NCBI RefSeq assembly: GCF_000764305.2
Contig: NW_025947133.1
Coordinates: 1-64,000 of the forward strand
From: Hyalella azteca
Lineage: Eukaryota; Arthropoda; Malacostraca; Amphipoda; Hyalellidae
Direction: 5' to 3'
DNA: 64,000 nucleotides
The notes beneath the pieces are model-generated. The model saw only the letters and a program-made list of their open reading frames with translations. It had not been told where the DNA came from and made no database searches. Both the position numbers and the translations under genes were made by a program. Positions 1 to 9,517 of this stretch are shown here, piece by piece; position 1 is the first letter of the stretch, and each line of letters opens with the position of its first letter.

Positions 1-410
1 TCCTCACTATTTACTGCCACACTGGTTGGTGGAAGTGCTGAAAGAGAAATACAAAGTGAAATCAACAAGTGAAGCGGAGTGATCAAAATCTGAGTTGTGC
101 TCAGGCTGGGAGGTGTGCTACCTGCATACCCGAAGTCTTCAAATCAAATTAAAAAAAAAAAAAAAACAATCTTATCTCCTGTAATTTTGAGTGAAACCAA
201 ATGGTCGTTCTAGAATCTAGATTCTGCGGTTTCAATGCTTATATCTCAGAAAGAGTCTCATTTGCACCGTGGTCGAAGGAAGAAGTGTGTCGAACTGGTC
301 CGTACTCCGTAGTATTTACTACCCAAAGGTCAGGCATCACGTCTCAGGAGTCAGGCCCAAGCTGCCATGGGCTTTTGGGAGGTTACTGGGAGCGGTAAGT
401 TACTGAAGGC
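1..410. other. no gene seen
   Basis: I see no exon or recognisable repeat here. There is an A-run at about 150-166. A 65-codon open frame at 201-398 has no features of a real protein and is treated as chance. Confidence 0.5.
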
Positions 411-605
411 ATAGTGGCAAAGCAGAGAGTTTTTTAGACTCTCCCTCAAGTTCATTTTTGAGTCCTATAAGTAGACCAGTAAAGTATCCTGGATACCAGC
501 ATTATCATACGTACTTGAGAAATTGGTTTAAATCTTGAGTGAATGAGGAAATTAAAAATGCACTGATAGTCTGATTCTAAAAAAGCTCTGGTTTGCCACT
601 ATGAC
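411..605 (-). mobile_element. 3' tail of a LINE (same family as 14382-14638)
   Basis: The reverse complement of this stretch matches 14382-14558 almost base for base in several blocks: the segment starting GGCAAACCAG, the T-rich spacer, GCTGGTATCC, and a long block running from TTTACTGGTCTACTTATAGG to CTGCTTTGCCACTAT. At the second site this follows a dead RNase H coding region, so the match marks the 3' untranslated end of the same LINE family, inserted here on the minus strand. No coding part is recognisable beyond about 605. Confidence 0.7.
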
Positions 606-1084
606 TGAAGGTTACTAGTTGATGCCTTGATGGTAATGCTGTAGGTATACCAGACCAGAGTTATAGGTATCGAGGCCTTTAGTCTAGAGTTATGTGCGTA
701 ATTGAAGGACTTTGTAAGGCTTCCCTACTTGAAGCCTGAAGGGTAATTGGCAGTGGAAGCGTTCAGGTAGTTTATTGGTGATATTTAAGTAAGATTACAT
801 ATAAAGTTTAGGCCCGAGCACTGCATGCTTTGATTAAAAATCAAACCTTCAATGGTTCCAGAGCTCGAGCTCCGATGTTGCCAGTCTGCCAGACTCAGCC
901 AGAGTTGCGTGAAGCTGAAGGTTTTTAACTTACTCTTATTCTATGACTTACAGAATAATATTATTTAATCTTATTGGGGCTTAAAACTATTGTAAAATCA
1001 TTTGAACATTTTTATAGGTATGGACTGGCCCTAGTCTGGAAAAGTCCTATTTTTGTCTGAAATATTGCGGCCCTAATATCATAT
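606..1084. other. no gene seen; possible degraded LINE
   Basis: This continues from the LINE tail and may hold more of it, but I could not align a coding frame. No other structure was seen. Confidence 0.35.
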
Positions 1085-1505
1085 TATTTCAGTAGGTATG
1101 AAATCTCGCGGCTCGAATGTCATAAATTTTTGTTTGATTAAAAAATCGCGGTTTGCACTTCGCAAACATGTCATTTCATAAAATTTTCAACTTCCGCAAT
1201 CCGCATTGCTTTACCGTTTCCGCCAAAAATTCTTGCAGAAAAAACATAAACATCGTAATGTAAACAAATAAACAAAACGTTTGTTGAAGATCGCGCATAG
1301 TTGCGGTCATGTCAAAGCGGTCAGACTGTATATATAAACTTTGTAAATAAATTCGCATTCGCACCTCGTAAATGGCTTTTCATGGCCGAGATATGGAATT
1401 CACGGCTCGGTGAAATAAAATCACGGCTCGTAGAAATGGAATCACGGCTGGCAAATCCATAAAACCACGGCTCGAAAAATTCAGTCGCGGCTCGCCAAGT
1501 AGATA
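1085..1505. repeat. degenerate short tandem repeat built on ACGGCTCG
   Basis: The motif TCACGGCTCG, with variants TCGCGGCTCG and CCACGGCTCG, recurs at irregular spacing of about 20-30 bp. It is densest at 1385-1500, with six or more copies in one orientation separated by A/T-rich spacers such as AAATAAAA. The word recurs at about 7071 and 7131 as CACGGCTGG and CACGGCTAG, 60 bp apart. It could be an old satellite or the subterminal repeat of a transposon. Confidence 0.5.
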
Positions 1506-1994
1506 TATTCCATACTAGGACTGGCCATGATTAACCGGCTTACAATGATGATTATTTTATCTTAGTTATTTGTGAAGCTATCGGCCGAAGTTCACAAGCA
1601 TCGTCATATTTACTGTATTAACTATGCAACAAAGTACAGCTTTACACCTAATAATCTCAAAGAAATTATAACATCTCTCAGCTTGGAGATTATACACTAG
1701 AATATTATCTAGCCACTACAGGCTCTTGCTCGTTCTCAACTCCTGGCAGATTCCGGTTTAAACTTTGGCCCGAGACAGAAGTAAGTTACTGTGCTCTGTG
1801 CCCAACTGTGAAAATCACTTGAATATAGTTGAATATTTAATATTGTAATTATAGATAGGTGTGTGGAGCAAAAGCTTGAGGCTAGAAGCTCCTTAGTTAT
1901 CTAAAGGATGCCGGTGCATCAACAGAAGCGGCATAAGGGGGGGCAATTTGTCTATGTCTGATTCAGACGGGAACACCGGCTGACCGGCTCTTCT
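1506..1994. other. no gene seen
   Basis: AT-rich sequence. Nothing recognised apart from what may be the 5' leader of the LINE ORF1 remnant that follows. Confidence 0.4.
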
Positions 1995-3000
1995 GTGACT
2001 GCATCATCAACGCTTCAGAAAACCTCCCGTAAACAACCAAAGCATTCACAGGCCGACCCACATAGCCAATCATTGCCAATTGCTGATAGAGATGGTTCAC
2101 TGCCAGCGCCAAACAGCTCGATGTACATTTCCAAAACCTCCAACATGCCAACATTAACTGACCCAATGGGTGAACTGCCATTGCCAGACCTGGAAGATGT
2201 AAGGGAGGACTGGGAGGCCAGTTCTGGTGATAGCCTGATAGGCTTGGTGATCCTGGAATTGGGAACTTTGAAAGTTTTACCTGTCTCAATGGACCTAGTC
2301 AGCTCCCACTTGACTCAGAGGAATCTGAAGGTGAGAGCCTGTCGACTACTGCCCAAAGAACTGCTGGCACTAAAACTATCACCAACCCTGACTCAGACTC
2401 CGATGTACCTGAGGGTGAGAGCCTGCCGACTCCTCCACAAAGAAATGCTGGTACTAAAACTATCACTTACTTTAGAGACTGCCAGTGTCAAACTCATCCA
2501 TGAGACAGAGCCTGCTGCTCCTAACTCATATGGAAAAGTCATTATCATTGAGCCAGTTGCAGCTACCCATCCAGTAGACAAATTTTTTTCAAATGATTTG
2601 ACTCTGGTCTGAGCAAGGCCCTGGCAGACTCACCTTTTGGCAGAACAGGCATTGCTGGGTTTAGCAAAAATCTTGCCCACAAAATTCTTGTTGTTACCTT
2701 TGAGAGAGAGCTTGGAACTGGGATCTGTTGGAGTCATCAGTCATAGAACTGCTGGGTGAAAATGTCTCGAACAAAGACCTAGCAGAGGCTCTAGTTCTGG
2801 CTGGACACAGCGGTGCCATGGCAGAAAGAATTCTGAAAGGGAAAGAAAAATCAAATACATCAATGTTCAAAGTCACATTCAACTCAAGCAAACTGCCAAC
2901 ATTCCTTTACTACCTTGGTTATCAGCATTTCCAAGTTAGCCCCTACATTGCCAAGCCTTGGCAATGTTTTAAATGTCAAAGATTTCATCACAACAGGGTT
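1995..3000 (+). pseudogene. dead LINE ORF1 (gag-like nucleic-acid-binding protein), 3'-truncated
   Basis: The first part is a low-complexity Ser/Pro/Asp-rich N-terminal region. At 2327-2470 an 84-bp (28-codon) unit is directly duplicated, beginning EGESL in what I think is the original frame. The last part (about 2728-2990) reads MFKVTFNSS, LYYLGYQ, then PWQCFKCQRFHHN. This is how Jockey/I-type ORF1 proteins run into their first CCHC zinc knuckle. Such ORF1 proteins bind LINE RNA. Several frame changes and stops (for example about 2612) make it a pseudogene. It breaks off inside the knuckle at about 3000, where T-rich sequence starts, so the remaining knuckles and all of ORF2 are missing. The LINE assignment is firm; the clade is inferred. 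Confidence 0.7.
2327..2494 (+). repeat. 84-bp direct duplication in LINE ORF1
   Basis: Two units start at 2327 and 2411. Both read GGTGAGAGCCTG near their start and GGTACTAAAACTATCAC (or GGCACTAAAACTATCAC) later. The period is divisible by three, so the duplication would have kept the ORF1 frame and probably arose while the element was alive. Confidence 0.75.
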
Positions 3001-3214
3001 GGTGATTTTTTTTATTTTTTTAAAAAATGAAAAATGAATCAGAAATCAATTGTTTTTTTTTTATTTTTTCATGATTTTTTTTTATTTATTTATTTGATTT
3101 TTTTATTTTTCAGCTTTTTGTCTTTTTGAAGTGTTATTTATTATGTTGCAATTAGCCTACTAACAATAACAGTATATGGATCATAATAGATGGCTAAAAA
3201 GGGCACTTATTGCC
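3001..3214. repeat. T-rich low-complexity spacer
   Basis: Runs of T with interspersed A from about 3008 to 3120 separate the broken LINE ORF1 from the piggyBac terminus. The rest, up to the TTAA at 3215, shows nothing recognisable. Confidence 0.6.
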
Positions 3215-4140
3215 TTAACACTTTACCCACATCGTGACCCATATGTGGGTCACAGGTGTCTGTCTCAACCTGCATCGTGACCCACAAATGGGGCACACCC
3301 TTAAATTTATAATAATTCATTAAACTTCAATATTAACCTCCTCAATCACATTTTAGGTGTTGTAAGTAAAGGATAATGATGACGATAATGTATACTAAGC
3401 ATATATTTTGTGTGTAGTGAGTAAACATTATTAATAATTCTTTGTTGAACTTGACCCCTTAGGCGCTTTATGATGAAATTGAATGCTTCAGATTGTAGCA
3501 TGATATGCACAGATATGGTTTATTTTCGCAAGTGTCGCAATTAGTGTTTACCTTGCGAGTTTTTGAACGGGCTACTTTAGTTCCTTCCGCTGTAGCAAGA
3601 CAGATATCTCTTCCTCTTCTTACTTCTAGGCCCATCTGCCTCAACCAGTTCATGAGATTTGTGCTTTCCTGAGATATTTGATCTACCTGGACCTGGGTTC
3701 AGATTCCTTTCTTGACATCACATCTTGTGGTACCGTCAACTGGGGCTACTCGGGACAGATTTGATTGTTTTTTTGTTAATAACTGTTAATAACTTATTAC
3801 GATGAAACATTTCATAAACAAATTTAAGCTCATTTTATAGCTCTTTGCCAGGGCTATCAAATGGCATTGTCAAAAAAATTCCATATGCTATTCCTAAGGT
3901 GCCAGACGCAAAATAAAGATTGTCCCGAGTAGCCCCGTCGGTCGGGGCTACTCGGGACAATGGGAATAAAACTTCATTTTAAAACATTTGAAGCATGCAG
4001 AGCGTACTCATCCATTACTAACAGTAATCTGAAGTCCTCCTCTTTCATTGTAGACAATGTAGAGGTAGAATAAATGACATTTTCTGTGATTTATACATGT
4101 TTTTCCTTTATTGATATGATATTACCATAAACATTGATTA

Positions 4141-4323
4141 CCGTCAACTGGGGTGACTTGGGCCTCGTTTTTGATTCATGCTGGGGTCGTAAACGCGGGG
4201 TCATAAACGCAAGGGTTATAAACCAGGTCATAAATGCCGGAGTGACTTTGGCCATTGTTTATGACCCTTTATGACCCTGCTTTGGCCATCATTATGAACT
4301 GGGCAGAATCCCCCAGTTGACGG
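4141..4323 (+). mobile_element. MITE B, copy 1
   Basis: A 183-bp element between TA dinucleotides (4139-4140 and 4324-4325). Its left end is CCGTCAACTGGGGTGACTTG and its right end is ...CCCCAGTTGACGG. Inside are several short repeats of GGTCATAAACG and its complement. It sits at the same site within element A as the B copies at 17366 and 22603, so it was probably carried along as A multiplied. Confidence 0.8.
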
Positions 4324-4542
4324 TACCTATTATTGATGGGATATTACTGTATTATTGATGCCATATTATAGTATCCATGAACATGCCATTGAGCATTTAC
4401 AACAACCTTGTTCACTGCAAGCTTCATATCAGCAGCCTTATAGCATTTTTTTCTGTATCTGTAAGCATACAGGGAGAAGCTTGAACCGTTGTCGAAAGAG
4501 GACGTTCCTGCAAACCTCTCTGTTTCCCTATAATTGTGATTT

Positions 4543-4992
4543 GTGAAAGTGACTAACGATACCTCAATGATTAATTCATCTGAGGGTCAAGATCTCATTG
4601 ATCCTGGTGCTTCACCAAACGCATCAGAGTTGACAATGACCGATTCGCAACTCAGACATTTCTGTGAAAATGAGATTATTATCGGAAGAGAAGCAACTCC
4701 TTCCTCATCCCAAGATGGCGACTCACCAGAAAGTGGAGCGGCTCGTCGGAAGCGCAAGAGTGCGCCTGATGCCATTGAAGAAATGTCAGGAGATACAAAG
4801 AAGCGGCCCAATACTGGAACGATCTCAGCTCCAGCAGTAGATTGGGAGATAGAGTTAACGACACTACATATTGGTCTGAGTGCCGGAGTCTGCATGACTG
4901 CAGCTGAAGGCTGTCTGCCTAAGACTGAGACTCTGCTGGGACTGACTAACAGTGCGCTTTCTCAGCTTATATACGCGGTGACCCACGAGTAG
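4543..4992 (+). pseudogene. possible LINE ORF1 N-terminal fragment
   Basis: An open frame of 149 codons. The product is Ser/Asp/Glu-rich with a basic patch RRKRKS at about residues 70-75 and a second, GDTKKRP, that look like nuclear localisation signals. No zinc knuckle follows. The frame runs into the 82-bp tandem repeat and stops. Only 270 bp further on, on the same strand, the C-terminus of a LINE ORF2 appears, so the two may be the ends of one internally deleted LINE. That reading is inference; the protein itself is not recognised. A minus-strand frame (4587-4895) overlaps it and is less convincing. Confidence 0.4.
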
Positions 4993-5121
4993 TGACGTCA
5001 CAGAAGGTGACGTAATAGTCAGTAATGACATCACAACCCTTTCTCAGCTTATATACGCGGTGACCCACGAGTAGTGACGTCACAGAAGGTGACGTAATAG
5101 TCAGTAATGACATCACAACCT
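4958..5121. repeat. 82-bp tandem duplication carrying CRE and TATA-like sites
   Basis: Two nearly identical units start at 4958 and 5040, each beginning TTTCTCAGCTTATATACGCG. Each contains the palindrome TGACGTCA (4993-5000 and 5075-5082), a second half site GGTGACGTAAT, and, read on the minus strand, CGTATATAAG about 20 bp downstream of the CRE. This is the layout of a minus-strand CREB/ATF promoter, but no gene follows on that strand. Confidence 0.8.
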
Positions 5122-5257
5122 GACACCATCACTCACTAGATTTACCCTCGTTTTTTACATTAAAAAACAGTGAACCGCTATTTACTTCCACTCTCTGTTT
5201 GCATTCTCTTTCACTGACTTCACTTCAAGTCCTTTTAGTGATACATTTCAATACAAA

Positions 5258-5738
5258 ATGCGTTAATACAGTTCAACCGCATTGTGAAAAGGCAAGCTGT
5301 GAGCCCGCGCAGCACGCACGTCTGTCTTGTGACACGGCTCAACCGCGACATCATCTTGCTTCTGTGCGGACTGATTTGTCTCCTGTTCCATGGGTGTCCA
5401 GTTGCTCTCGTCGTGCTGCTGTGGTACTTACTCGTCTTCGATTGGGTCATGTTGGTGTTCGGTCGTACCTCCATCGATTTGGCATGGCTGACACTCCCAT
5501 GTGCTTGCATTGTGGGGTGGATGATACTGTGGAGCATTTTCTCCTGGCATGCCTGCAGTACCGCCTGGAGCGTCAGTTGCTGATCACTACTACTCGAGCT
5601 ATGGGTGTGCACCATCTAACTGTATGAACACTTCTTGGAGGAGGCAACTACCGCATAAAGATTCAACATGCAATTATAAGAGCAACAATCACCTATTTAA
5701 CGCAAACAAATCGTCTGACATCCCTGTATAGTGCATGA
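5258..5738 (+). pseudogene. LINE ORF2 C-terminus with CCHC-type motif (dead)
   Basis: The frame contains VLTRLRLGHVGVRSYL, then CLHCGVDDTVEHFLLAC (spacing C-x2-C-x7-H-x4-C). This is the zinc-binding C-terminal tail that follows RNase H in Jockey/I-type LINE ORF2 proteins. After an in-frame stop at 5625-5627 the same frame continues with LLGGGNYRIKIQHAIIRATI and ends at 5736-5738. The upstream reverse transcriptase and RNase H domains are absent. The motif call is secure; the boundary at the left is approximate. Confidence 0.75.
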
Positions 5739-5863
5739 GCATCACCCTGAATTTACCAATGATCAAATCTGGAAGCCCAGCTAATAGATCCTTCAAGGAT
5801 CACCGACACTTGACGCTGAAAACTTTCTGCTGAGTCCAGGTGTAATGAGTGGTTATCTTTCGA

Positions 5864-6130
5864 CTACTTCTTCACCTTCAAGCCGTTCACACACACACCC
5901 AAAGACAATACAGGCGTAGTGCAACGAGCGCCCAAAATGTATCTAAGCGCTGAGTTTTGTACCGTTTCCAGCGGATTTGAGAGCGACTTTGAGATGTTTC
6001 CCAAAATTGTGGAGCCATACTCCATCTTGCTTCGAATGAATGCAACATATATTCTGCGCAACAGCTGTCATGATGCTCCCCACTTCACTGAACTCAGTGC
6101 TCTAAGTAGTCGGGCTCGCCAAGCTCCCGC
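5864..6130 (-). pseudogene. LINE reverse-transcriptase C-terminal (thumb/connection) fragment
   Basis: On the minus strand the frame reads VKWGAS, a stop, then RRIYVAFIRSKMEYGSTI and VQNSALRYILGARCTTPV. This is the well-known stretch between the reverse transcriptase and RNase H domains of Jockey/I-type LINEs. Both sides are truncated. It lies tail to tail with the ORF2 C-terminus at 5258-5738, so it is probably a separate insertion. Confidence 0.75.
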
Positions 6131-6225
6131 GTATCCACGTTAGCCGCGTTGCAACGCCGCCATCTTTGTATCACACCGGCGCCTCAGCTTACTCACTCGC
6201 TCCTACACATTTGGACGTTTTGGTA

Positions 6226-6570
6226 GCAATGGAGAAAGAAAGAAAAAAGCAGAAAGGATTAGGCTGTTGTCAAAAACTCCTTCCTTCAGTGAGAGACCGA
6301 TATTTAAGAAAAATGTTCGACATTAATGATGTTGATGCCAACGAAGTGCCGGCAAAGCCGTGATATGCAGATTTTGCAAGCCTTCCTCTTAACACGGTGA
6401 TTTACTAAACTATTTGGTGTTTGGTGGTCAGCCAATACACCTTGCAAGAGTTCAAGGCATACAAGACGCTTGAAGCTTACAAACAATTTGTTGATGGATG
6501 GGTACAGGCGATGGAGAAACGAAACTTCAACGAATCAAGAAAGGCGATGCACTTGGTAGAGTTAGTTTGG
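6226..6570 (+). pseudogene. N-terminal fragment of a SWIM/YqaJ-type transposon-associated protein (dead)
   Basis: An ATG at 6226 opens MEKERKKQKG and then LPSVRDRYLRKM. After stops at 6361-6363 and 6412-6414 the same frame continues with QYTLQEFKAYKTLEAYKQF and VDGWVQ. From memory, this pairing of a RYxxK head with an (F/L)KAYKSLEAY...GWV block is common at the N-terminus of multi-copy invertebrate proteins carrying a SWIM zinc finger and YqaJ nuclease domain. Neither domain is present here. About 70 bp upstream is CGCCGCCATCTTTG (6150-6163), which resembles a YY1/Pho site at a promoter. The family call is tentative. Confidence 0.5.
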
Positions 6571-7689
6571 TAGTACAACTGGACGAAGATAATGATGCTG
6601 ATGAATGGAACCTCCTAAGAATGGAAAATGAAATTCCTTTTCACCTTTATGAGAGGAAAAGGATAGAATTTTATCAATGCCTGCCAGGTAACCAGGGTTC
6701 GGACGGCTCATAGTAATACCGATCCCGATATTGGACGCGCTCATGTGACACCTCAGACCACAGAACTGACCAACAACACACCAATTCACTAGAAACCTCG
6801 ACGTTTTGCAAAACCAATTTATATTGAAATTGAAAGGCAATGTAAATAACTGGAAACATCTGATGTTATAGAACACAGCGAATCATTTTGATCTTCCAAC
6901 AAACCAGCCAACTGCAACAACACTATCATCGCTGCAGGATAATGGATCATGACAATGTTATCTGATTTGTAAATATTATTACGTTTTATTCTTACTTATG
7001 TAGCTTATCTAAAGGCAACTAACAGATTTTGCCCCTGGAAAATGTATACTATCGTATATAATAAATATTCACGGCTGGTAAACTGATATGCGATACGTAT
7101 ATCAGTACGAGCCATAAACGGATACGATATACACGGCTAGTAAACTGAATAAACGCATTCCATTGTATATTTTTCTGTTTAAACGACCGTGAGAACGACT
7201 GGTACATCCTGCAACGGTGCAGTAGCGTCCCATCTTCAAGTAAAAACTTCAAAAACAGACGATCGCAGTAGATTTATACGTAGGCGAAAGCTAAACCCTG
7301 CTACAAATATGGCGGCCGATCCCACAATGCATCTGGCGATTCGGTGCTGTGACGTCATCCTTTCGAGCCCGAATATCACTATATATTACTGGCAGTCTGG
7401 CATTAAAAGGACTGTCTATAAACTTGAACCATAGCGTTTGAGACAAATCTATCCGTTGTGTGCTTGATCATGTTCAACAATCTTATCGGAGAAAGTCAGT
7501 TGCGTTTGCCGTGGTAGCACGTGTGTGAATTGCGATCTCTAAACGTCTAAAGTAACCGGTAAATTTGTGACTCAAAGTTTCTTAGTTTCTTATAAGTATT
7601 CAAAACCTTAATTATTTGATTTGTTTACTCATTAACTTTAACCCGACTGGCTTTCTCCCTCAGAGGTTTGCCGGTCCGCCTTGTTATAT
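6571..7689. other. no gene seen; foreign filler inside element A copy 1
   Basis: No coding frame recognised. It holds two CACGGCTRG words 60 bp apart (about 7071 and 7131) and a promoter-like cluster at 7300-7390, described separately. Confidence 0.4.
7300..7390 (+). promoter_or_regulatory. promoter-like cluster (YY1-like, CRE, TATA-like)
   Basis: In order: AAATATGGCGGCC (YY1/Pho-like, about 7306), CCCACAATGCATCTGG (similar to ZNF143/THAP11-type sites), TGACGTCA (7350-7357), and CTATATATTAC (about 7379-7389). The order and the 22-bp CRE-to-TATA gap suggest a plus-strand core promoter with a start near 7410. No downstream gene remains, so this may be the promoter of a lost element. Confidence 0.35.
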
Positions 7690-8301
7690 ATAGGTACTAC
7701 ATAGATAGGAAAAATGTTGACGTTTACGCCACTATTTTTAGTTTTGCAATATTCCAATTGCTACTGCAACAGTTTTACGACGTGTCGGAGGCCTGTCCCG
7801 AGTAGCCCCGCTTGTCCCGAGTAGCCCCGGTTGATGGTAGTAGTTTCCTGTTCTTGCATACAGTCCCACAGTAGCAATTTTTTTCTTGGAGCAATTTCTC
7901 GGCTAATGGTACCGATGAATAGTAGTTATCAGCATTGATTGCTGCTCCTTTTTTCAGAAGAGGCTTTGTCAGTTTGAGAACAATTTACTCCGAATGGTTA
8001 TGCTCAGGCACATTCGACAAATTGCCAGTGTATACTTCAAAACTCCATGTATACCCATTCACAGTGCCAAGCTTGTATAGTTTGATGCCATATTTATGTG
8101 ACTTGCCAGGAATGTGCTGTCTGAAGAAAATTCTTCCTCTAAATGGAACCAGCGACTCATCCACAATCAATTTCTCACCAGGAGAATACACTGATTTGAA
8201 GTTATTCTTCAACATATCAAGGATTGGTTCTATTTTGTACAGTCTTCTGTTTTGTTCAAAAGTTTCATTATCGTTGAAATGCAGCATTCTCAAAAGGAGA
8301 A

Positions 8302-8472
8302 AAATAGAACTCAGTACTCACTGTAGTGAGTGACAGAGAGCGCATTTTCTTGTCGACAAAAACTTGAGGTCATGGACGGACGGACGGACAGACGGACGGA
8401 CGGACAGACAGACAGACAGACATGGCGAGCACAATAGTGTATTTTTTCCATAAATGAGAAAATGCGCTAAAA
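8302..8472 (-). mobile_element. small element with tetranucleotide microsatellite core, copy 1
   Basis: It interrupts the piggyBac coding frame without loss of bases. On the minus strand the element begins TTAGCGCATTTTCTCATTTA, has a (CTGT/CCGT)n core, then GTCGACAAGAAAATGCGC, the palindrome-containing CACTCACTACAGTGAGTACT, and ends GAGTTCTATTTTT. The clean insertion gives the most reliable boundaries for this family, within a T-run ambiguity of about 3 bp. Confidence 0.8.
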
Positions 8473-9517
8473 ATCGACTTCTAGTAATATTTCTTTTCAC
8501 AAAATCATAGGCATAAAGTGTTTTCTTTGACCAGAAGCATTCCATACTTGACATGTTGACAAAGCCCATAGAGATTATGATGCCAAGAAATCTTATTTCT
8601 TCATTATTTGTTGGTTTTCACTCTGATAGAAGTGACTTCCTATTCACTCTTTGAGTTTCAAGAACTTGCTCTGCATATCTATTTGTTTCCTGAACAATAT
8701 GCAATATAACATCATCTTACAAACAATTTGAAGACATCAATAGCTGAGACAGTTCCATCTGCTTTGGAAGGTACAGGTTGTACTAATAGTTGTTCATTTT
8801 CTGTGAAGAATGATCTCGCTGAAGCTACGGTTGAATTCCATTCATTGCCTGCGTTGTCGTCACATGCTGAGCTGACATTATCATCTGAAACGTCATTATC
8901 ACTTTATCAGAACTACTTTCTGATTCACTTAGAGCATAAGTTGGTGAAAAATCATTGCATGTATCGGAGGAAGAATAAGCAGAATCTCCCGAATCAGGGC
9001 TATCTGCTCCATTTTCATCTGCATCATGTTCAGCATTTTCAGAACCCCTGCGTTTCCGGTAAAATCGAGATGGATCCATAGGCCTGAAATGAGGATATTA
9101 CATAATTCATTATATAGCAAACACTAAAGGTATCCAATAATCAACAATATATAATGAATACTTGAAGGATCTCACAAAAAATTTTACAAATAACATGCGG
9201 TGGTTGCGGTCACATTTGACGCACGTTGCTACAGATAATAGCTACAATTACACTCCACATCATGCACCTCTATTGGTGCACGGGGATCGTGACCCCATGT
9301 AGCGCACGTTGCACAAAATGCTCACCGCGTTTACTGTCCACATCATGTACCATATTTGTCCCACGGATTTTATAACACCAAATGTTTGTACTTACGTTTA
9401 TAGAGCGACACACAAACTCTCGTCTTCCTGGCTCAATGGTGACTGAAGCAATCGTAATTTGAATGAGATGCAGGCGGGGCATATTGGCGATTCTGGGAGA
9501 TGCGGTTAAAGTGTTAA

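Larger units (their letters stand above)
3733..7837 (+). mobile_element. element A, copy 1 (A-I type), with a large internal replacement
   Basis: It is bounded by TA at 3731-3732 and 7838-7839 and by the inverted ends CCGTCAACTGGGGCTACT and, reading inward from the right, CCATCAACCGGGGCTACT. Removing it rejoins the piggyBac transposase frame at a single TA, so the TA is the target duplication. About 3733-4480 and 7690-7837 match the other A copies; about 4481-7689 is foreign (LINE and other debris) and has replaced roughly half of the element. No transposase frame exists, so it is non-autonomous. A TA target suggests Tc1/mariner-like mobilisation (inference). Confidence 0.8.
3468..9079 (-). 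pseudogene. dead piggyBac transposase, split by two insertions
   Basis: Reading down the minus strand, the start codon at 9079 opens an acidic Ser/Asp-rich N-terminus (MDPSRFYRKRRG). At 8569-8474 comes the conserved region with MECFWSKKTLY. A small mobile element (about 8302-8472) cuts the next codons. At 8293-7841 follow MLHFNDN, LYKIEPILD, VDESLVPFRGR with the first catalytic Asp, and HKYGIKLYKL. After an in-frame stop at 7985-7987 come INADNYYSS with a second catalytic Asp and CGTVCKNRK. The 4.1-kb insertion interrupts after KNRKL; the frame resumes at 3732 and, after further stops and a frame change, reaches the Cys-rich C-terminal domain at 3468-3653 (CDTCENKPYLCISC). These DDE transposases cut and paste at TTAA. 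Stops and frameshifts before 8569 show the gene is dead. The family call is very secure. Confidence 0.9.
3219..9513 (-). mobile_element. piggyBac-type DNA transposon, disrupted by later insertions
   Basis: The ends are CACTTTACCCACATC at 3219 and, on the other strand, CACTTTAACCGCATC at 9513: inverted repeats matching at 13 of 15 positions. Both abut TTAA (3215-3218 and 9514-9517), the target duplicated by piggyBac elements. The dead transposase lies inside on the minus strand. Removing the 4.1-kb TA-flanked insertion and the 0.17-kb microsatellite element leaves about 2.0 kb, a normal size for a piggyBac element. GTGACCCATATGTGGGTCAC at about 3234-3253 is a subterminal palindrome. Confidence 0.85.

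Noticed and set aside
5258..6130. Twin-priming inversion of a single LINE
   Set aside because: In twin priming the inverted 5' part lies upstream of the 3' part; here the inverted reverse-transcriptase piece lies downstream, so two insertions are more likely.
8318..8400. Repetitive Ser/Val/Cys/Arg peptide in a minus-strand frame
   Set aside because: It is translation of the CTGT/CCGT microsatellite core of a mobile element inserted in the piggyBac gene.
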